Below are positions 59,975-64,000 of a stretch of 64,000 bases of DNA, one piece after another. Within the stretch, counting starts at the first letter, position 1, and each line of letters begins with the position of its first letter. Source of the DNA: Inia geoffrensis (lineage: Eukaryota > Chordata > Mammalia > Artiodactyla > Iniidae); contig CM070900.1 of assembly GCA_036417435.1 (NCBI GenBank), forward strand, positions 170,056,815 to 170,120,814, read 5' to 3'. The notes under the pieces were generated by a model. It had not been told where the DNA came from. It saw only the letters and a list, made by a program, of their open reading frames with translations, and searched no databases. A program made the translations under genes and the position numbers.

Positions 59975-60920
59975 AAATATACAGGGTGTTTAAATTTCTT
60001 TAAAAAAAATCATGTTTGTTTATTGTTTTAATTTCAGATGCATACTTTTCTTAGTATTCACATACCATGCAGAGTTCAACATGTTTTTAAAGTATTTAGA
60101 AAAATATTGCTTTACTGATTATATAAATGAGAAATATGAAGCTCATTGGAGAAAAGTAGATGTTTCAAGACTACACAACTTGCAGTAAATTATAGAACAT
60201 ATTTGAAAAGCATATACTTTCAACTATTGTGAAGAACAATATATATTAGAGGTAAAATGTGAGAGTGGACATTCAAGAAGTTAAAAAGAATTCCCCCTCC
60301 TCCGATGGTCATGACTTACACTGCATGTGCCTATAAAACATATATCTTGCTTAGGCATTTGTAACAGTTGATGAAATCTTTTCTTTGTTAGGGAAAATAT
60401 CACCACAAGCCCTCAAATAAAAGCACTAGATGTTCTTCCAATTCTTTTTTATTTTGTTTTATCTTAGTTACTGAATTTGTTCCAAAAATTATTGTCACTG
60501 AAATATGGCTTAGAAACGATGCCATGATTCTTAAGTTAATTCATTAAAATTTTCAAAAATTTGCAGTTCTGTACAAAAACCTAGAGTTGATAACTTGCCC
60601 ACAGAAAAATTAAATTCATTTCTAGTAAATAATTCTGTAAAAAATTTTTAGAGATAAGGTATATTAATTATATGTTTCTTCATTTTAATATTTTTACTTG
60701 ACAGACACTTTTTGTCTGGTAATTCTATTGTTCTTTTAAGCTTTTAAAATTTTAGAACTGAAATACTGTTAAAATTTGTCAAAACTAAAATCTACGTTTT
60801 AAAAATGGCCACATTTCATTGTTTCCCCTTTATGATAGGGGCATTCTCATCTGATAATGTGACAACTTTTATCCATCAAATAACTGCTTGACATTTTTTG
60901 TATGTGTGAAACTGAGTTAA
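59975..60920. other. Intronic stretch, nothing recognised
   Basis: AT-rich. No feature I can support. Confidence 0.5.
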
Positions 60921-60924
60921 ATTT

Positions 60925-61135
60925 CTTCCTCAGTGATGACGGGATATACCAGACTCTCCCATAGCTCCCTCTCACATAAACATGCACACATTCTTCCCCA
61001 TCTACCACTGACACACAATACACATCTGTCTTCCAAGTTTTGGATTTTTCCATAGCACTTATTACCACTTGGGATGCTACCATTTGCTTATTTATCTTAT
61101 GTCCCATTACACTACTTTCCTCATAAATCTTACCA
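60925..61135 (+). mobile_element. L2-like LINE fragment
   Basis: TCCATAGCACTTATTACCAC followed by TTATTTATCTTATGTCCCAT is characteristic of the sense L2 3' region. Confidence 0.55.
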
Positions 61136-61443
61136 CTAACTGAAAAGTATTTACTTATTATTCGTTCTGGCTCTCCCCCTCTCTAAAAAAAAATGGACTT
61201 AACTCATGAACCAAGATATCCTCAATTCCTACTGTGACAAAATAAAATCTAATCAAATATTTGATTCAATTTATGCAGAATTAAATTGAATAAATCAATT
61301 AAAGAAGTTGGTACAGACATCATCTACGGATGATTTAATATAAGACTTGAGTAATAGTAGAGTTTTAGACTAATTTATTAGCTAATAGGAAAGTCTAGCA
61401 AGGAATAAATGAATTGACTACTGTATTGTTAAAAAAAAGTTTG

Positions 61444-61635
61444 GGCTTCCCTGGTGGCGTCAGTGGTTGAGAGTCCGCCTGCTGATGCAGGGGACACGGG
61501 TTCATGCCCCGGTCTGGGAAGATCCCACATGCTGCGGAGTGGCTGGGCTCATGAGCTATGGCCGCTGAGCCTGTGCTCCGCAATGGGAGACGCCACAGCA
61601 GTGAGAGACCCGCGTACTGCAAAAAAAAAAAAAAA
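61444..61635 (+). mobile_element. CHR-2-type SINE with 15-bp internal deletion
   Basis: GGCTTCCCTGGTGGCGTCAG to CCCGCGTACTGC with a tail of over 20 A residues. The GAGCCTG...GAGCCTG duplication found in other copies is reduced to one unit. Target duplication A8GTTTG at 61431-61443 and about 61636-61648. Confidence 0.93.
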
Positions 61636-62099
61636 AAAAAAAAGTTTGAGGAATTTGATTTTCCTTTAAAATAATGCTTGATCTGAAAGTCTTATCTTTA
61701 TAGTTCAGCCTCGTATCATAAACCTCCCTTACAAGAACTTGTTCCTAGTGTCTTTTTATCTTTGTTCAGCCTGGTATAAATCTGCTTTCTTGTTGCTTGT
61801 CTTGAAAAGCATCTTCTCTTTCAGGTACATTTACAGCCTTCAGTTATTTGGGTTCATTGACAATTTTCCTTTCCATTGACTATTAAGACCTATGATATGA
61901 CTGAGAGAGTAGAGTCATTTCTAAAGGATACATTTTGTTAAGAGTGAGGACTCTACTGTGATGGTGAAAATGGTACATGTTCATCATAAAAAATGAACCA
62001 GTAGAGAAGAGCAGAAAGTAAAGAGTGATGAAAGCACAAGCAGTTGTGGGTCGGAGCATAGTATAAATGAGTCTTCTGCTCAGGGTCTTCCAGGCTGAA

Positions 62100-62560
62100 A
62101 TCAAGGTGTAGGCCACTGCTGCTACTGATCTGAGGCACAGAGTTTTTTCCCAAGATTACTTGTTTTGGCAGAACTCATTTCTTTACGGCTTTATGACTGT
62201 GGGCCCTATGTTTTTGCTGGCTGTTGGTCAAGATCCAGTCTCAGTTCCCAGAGGCACCCCAGGCTCTTGTCAGGTGGGCTCCTATATCACAAATTTACTT
62301 CTTCAAGGCCAGGAGGAGATCATCTGTAGCACCTCCTTCTACTAAGGCTCACATGATTACATCAGACCCTTCAGGCAAAATCTCCCTTGTAGTTAACTGA
62401 ATGTTAAGTGATTAAAGACCCTGATTATATTTCAATCATTTATTTTTCCATAAAACTTAACAAATTCAGGGCGTGATATCCCATTTGGTTCAGAGGCCCA
62501 TCACACACTCAAGGGCAGCAAATTTTACAAGAGATTATAGAAGAGATTATCTTGTCCTTG
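62100..62560. mobile_element. Old interspersed repeat, family not assigned
   Basis: 'TGGCAGAACTCATTTCTTTA', 'TTTTGCTGGCTGTTGGTCAA', CACATGATTACATCAGACCC and AAATCTCCCTTGTAGTTAAC occur in an order I recognise from a common mammalian interspersed repeat, but I cannot name it securely. Confidence 0.45.
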
Positions 62561-62917
62561 AGGGTGAGAATCTTGGGGACACCTTGGGAATTCTGTCTAC
62601 CAAAGCTACTTTTCAAATTCCTCAAAGTATAACTCTAGCTATCCATTTTCACTCAACATTATCTGGAAACATGATGAGGCCTGGAAGAGCACAGGGAATT
62701 ATTCTTTTGTATTTTATGCCAAAAATTGCTCATCCCTCTTTGAAATGAGAAAATATTTTGGAACTTTAATATTTTATGTAGTTTTTCATGACCTGGACCT
62801 CAGCAAAGTAAAAGCAGAGAAAGTGGCTAAAAACAAAGAATCAGAAAGATTATATCTTACCCAATTTTTTCCTTTTATATTCCAATGAACAATTAAATAT
62901 ATCCTACTCCATTTCTT

Positions 62918-63132
62918 TTTTTAATTTATTCATTTATTTTTATTTATTTGGTTGTTCCAGGTCTTAGTTGTGGCTCGCCAGTTCCTTAGTTGCAGCAGGT
63001 GGGCTCCTTAGTTGCAGCATGCGAACTCTTAGTGGCAGCATGCATGTGGTCTAGTTCCCTGACCAGGGATTGAACCTGGACCCCCTGCATTGGGAGCACG
63101 GAGTCTTAATCACTGCACCCCCAGTGAAGCCC
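62918..63132 (-). mobile_element. CHR-type tRNA SINE (diverged)
   Basis: Antisense: T-rich start with TTTATTTATTT units, GTCTTAGTTGTGGCTCGCC, then CCTGACCAGGGATTGAACCT and the end CCAGTGAAGCCC. Target duplication CTCCATTTCTT at 62907-62917 and 63133-63143. Confidence 0.92.
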
Positions 63133-63144
63133 CTCCATTTCTTC

Positions 63145-64000
63145 ACAGTTTAGGTTTCTTACTGTATAACTCCCTACGATATTAATTGTTTCCTGAAAAT
63201 TCTGGTTTCACTAACCTTCCTTTATCGAAACATCCTGAGGAGAAAGGAACTACTCAACTAAATTCTATTTAATCAATCATTTTCTTACTTTTCTAGAAAG
63301 GTTCATAAAACTGAATGCACTCCAAGCAGTACCACAAAATTTTCTATTTATTGTGTGAGAGCTAAATTAGTTCCACTTCATAATAATGGATTTCTGTTAT
63401 GGAATATGATTCATTTCCTAACAATAATAAAAAATCCTGTTTTTTCTATACTTGTTTCAAATAAGAGGATTTTTGTTGATTGCAAAGTTAGATGAATTTC
63501 ATTCCTCGGCGCCATCCCACCACACCCCCTCCACAAAGAGTGGAGGGTAGTCTGTCAGATGAGTCGGATAAAGTCACCTAGAGAGAGATTGGTATTGATT
63601 TTTTATTTTTTTTGCTCTTTCTGAGCTATCCAGTTTTATACACGAAGAGGTAAGGCCCTGTAGGATATTATTGTGGCATTTCTCCTACAATTTTCTTCAG
63701 TTGTTTGATCACTGCAGGAGATAAGTTTTCGGTCATAAAAGAATATCTGTATGTACAGAAAGTTTCTTTCATCTCACTCTTTATCACCCTGCCCACTAAA
63801 TATTTGTCTGCTGTGACAGGTCAGGAGTTCTTAAAAGGCATAGATTATGTCTAATCTCCTAAAACAAAATGTAGAAAAGGTTTTGGAATTTTCCCTTCAT
63901 TCCTGGGTTTGAAATGGACTCCAAAGTGGGGAGTCAAGTCCATCAGAGAGCAGTGACATGTTAATTAACTAGGTAAATAAAATTGAGATCTTGTCTAGAA
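63145..64000. other. Intronic stretch, nothing recognised
   Basis: No repeats or coding signal; a small C-rich patch at 63510-63535. Confidence 0.5.

Larger units (their letters stand above)
52326..64000 (+). other. CDH10: Cadherin downstream intron (partial), 5' end
   Basis: Starts with GTACAT after the 188-bp exon, phase 0. The next expected cadherin exon, which would finish EC3, was not found before the window ends, so the intron is at least 11.7 kb. Confidence 0.85.

Noticed and set aside
60847..61107. 86-residue minus-strand frame
   Set aside because: Antisense to an L2 fragment; no recognisable domain.
3149..62000. Recurrent short frames reading like [20 protein letters not shown] or [20 protein letters not shown] on either strand
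   Set aside because: Every instance lies inside a CHR-type SINE, with the same sequence in different genomic places. They are translations of the SINE, not genes.

Overview
The window is mammalian nuclear DNA, almost certainly from a cetacean (hippopotamus is the only realistic alternative). The clearest sign is a dense set of CHR-type, tRNA-Glu-derived SINEs, including at least nine CHR-2-like copies with target-site duplications. They lie among cetartiodactyl-style L1 3' ends and older mammalian repeats (L2, MIR, MER5, Tigger/MER2). I see no bacterial or viral gene organisation, no CRISPR array, no operon and no structural RNA gene.

The only gene I can support is one type II classical cadherin on the plus strand, best matched to CDH10. 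Three internal coding exons are present: 20830-20949 (120 bp), 32049-32216 (168 bp) and 52138-52325 (188 bp). All have intact AG/GT splice sites and join in one open frame. Together they encode most of extracellular cadherin repeat EC2 and the first half of EC3, including the calcium-binding motifs DADD, MDRE, DVNDNPP and DPD. The rest of the window is intron: the end of an upstream intron (at least 20.8 kb), introns of 11.1 kb and 19.9 kb, and the start of a downstream intron (at least 11.7 kb). The signal peptide, propeptide, EC1, EC4-5, transmembrane and cytoplasmic exons lie outside.

Layout. 1-20829: upstream intron with a twin-primed L1 (2465-2930), CHR-2 SINEs at 3186, 4761, 13116 and 19939, a large rearranged L1 with a (GAAA)n tract (5460-8035), a Tigger-type DNA transposon (10503-10733), and MIR, L2 and MER5 fragments. 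20950-32048: a 40-bp perfect tandem duplication close to the first exon, an antisense L1 (26650-27860) and a SINE-in-SINE nest (30918-31324). 32217-52137: SINEs at 36030, 37542 and 38363, a MER5 copy, the only sense-oriented L1 (39264-40673, itself split by a SINE), and a long antisense L1 (about 44080-47443) that keeps its 5' terminus but has lost ORF1. 52326-64000: L2 fragments, a three-layer nest (L1 containing MER2 and a CHR SINE, 55590-57168), and SINEs at 61444 and 62918.

I looked for an undescribed system and did not find one. The open frames outside the three exons are explained by SINEs, L1 ORF2 remnants or low-complexity sequence, or are too short to support as genes. What merits a second look is structural: the tandem duplication near the exon, L1 twin-priming inversions, palindromes, a long polypurine tract, and SINE insertions that could be lineage markers. 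Repeat family names are from recognition of consensus features, not from a database search.
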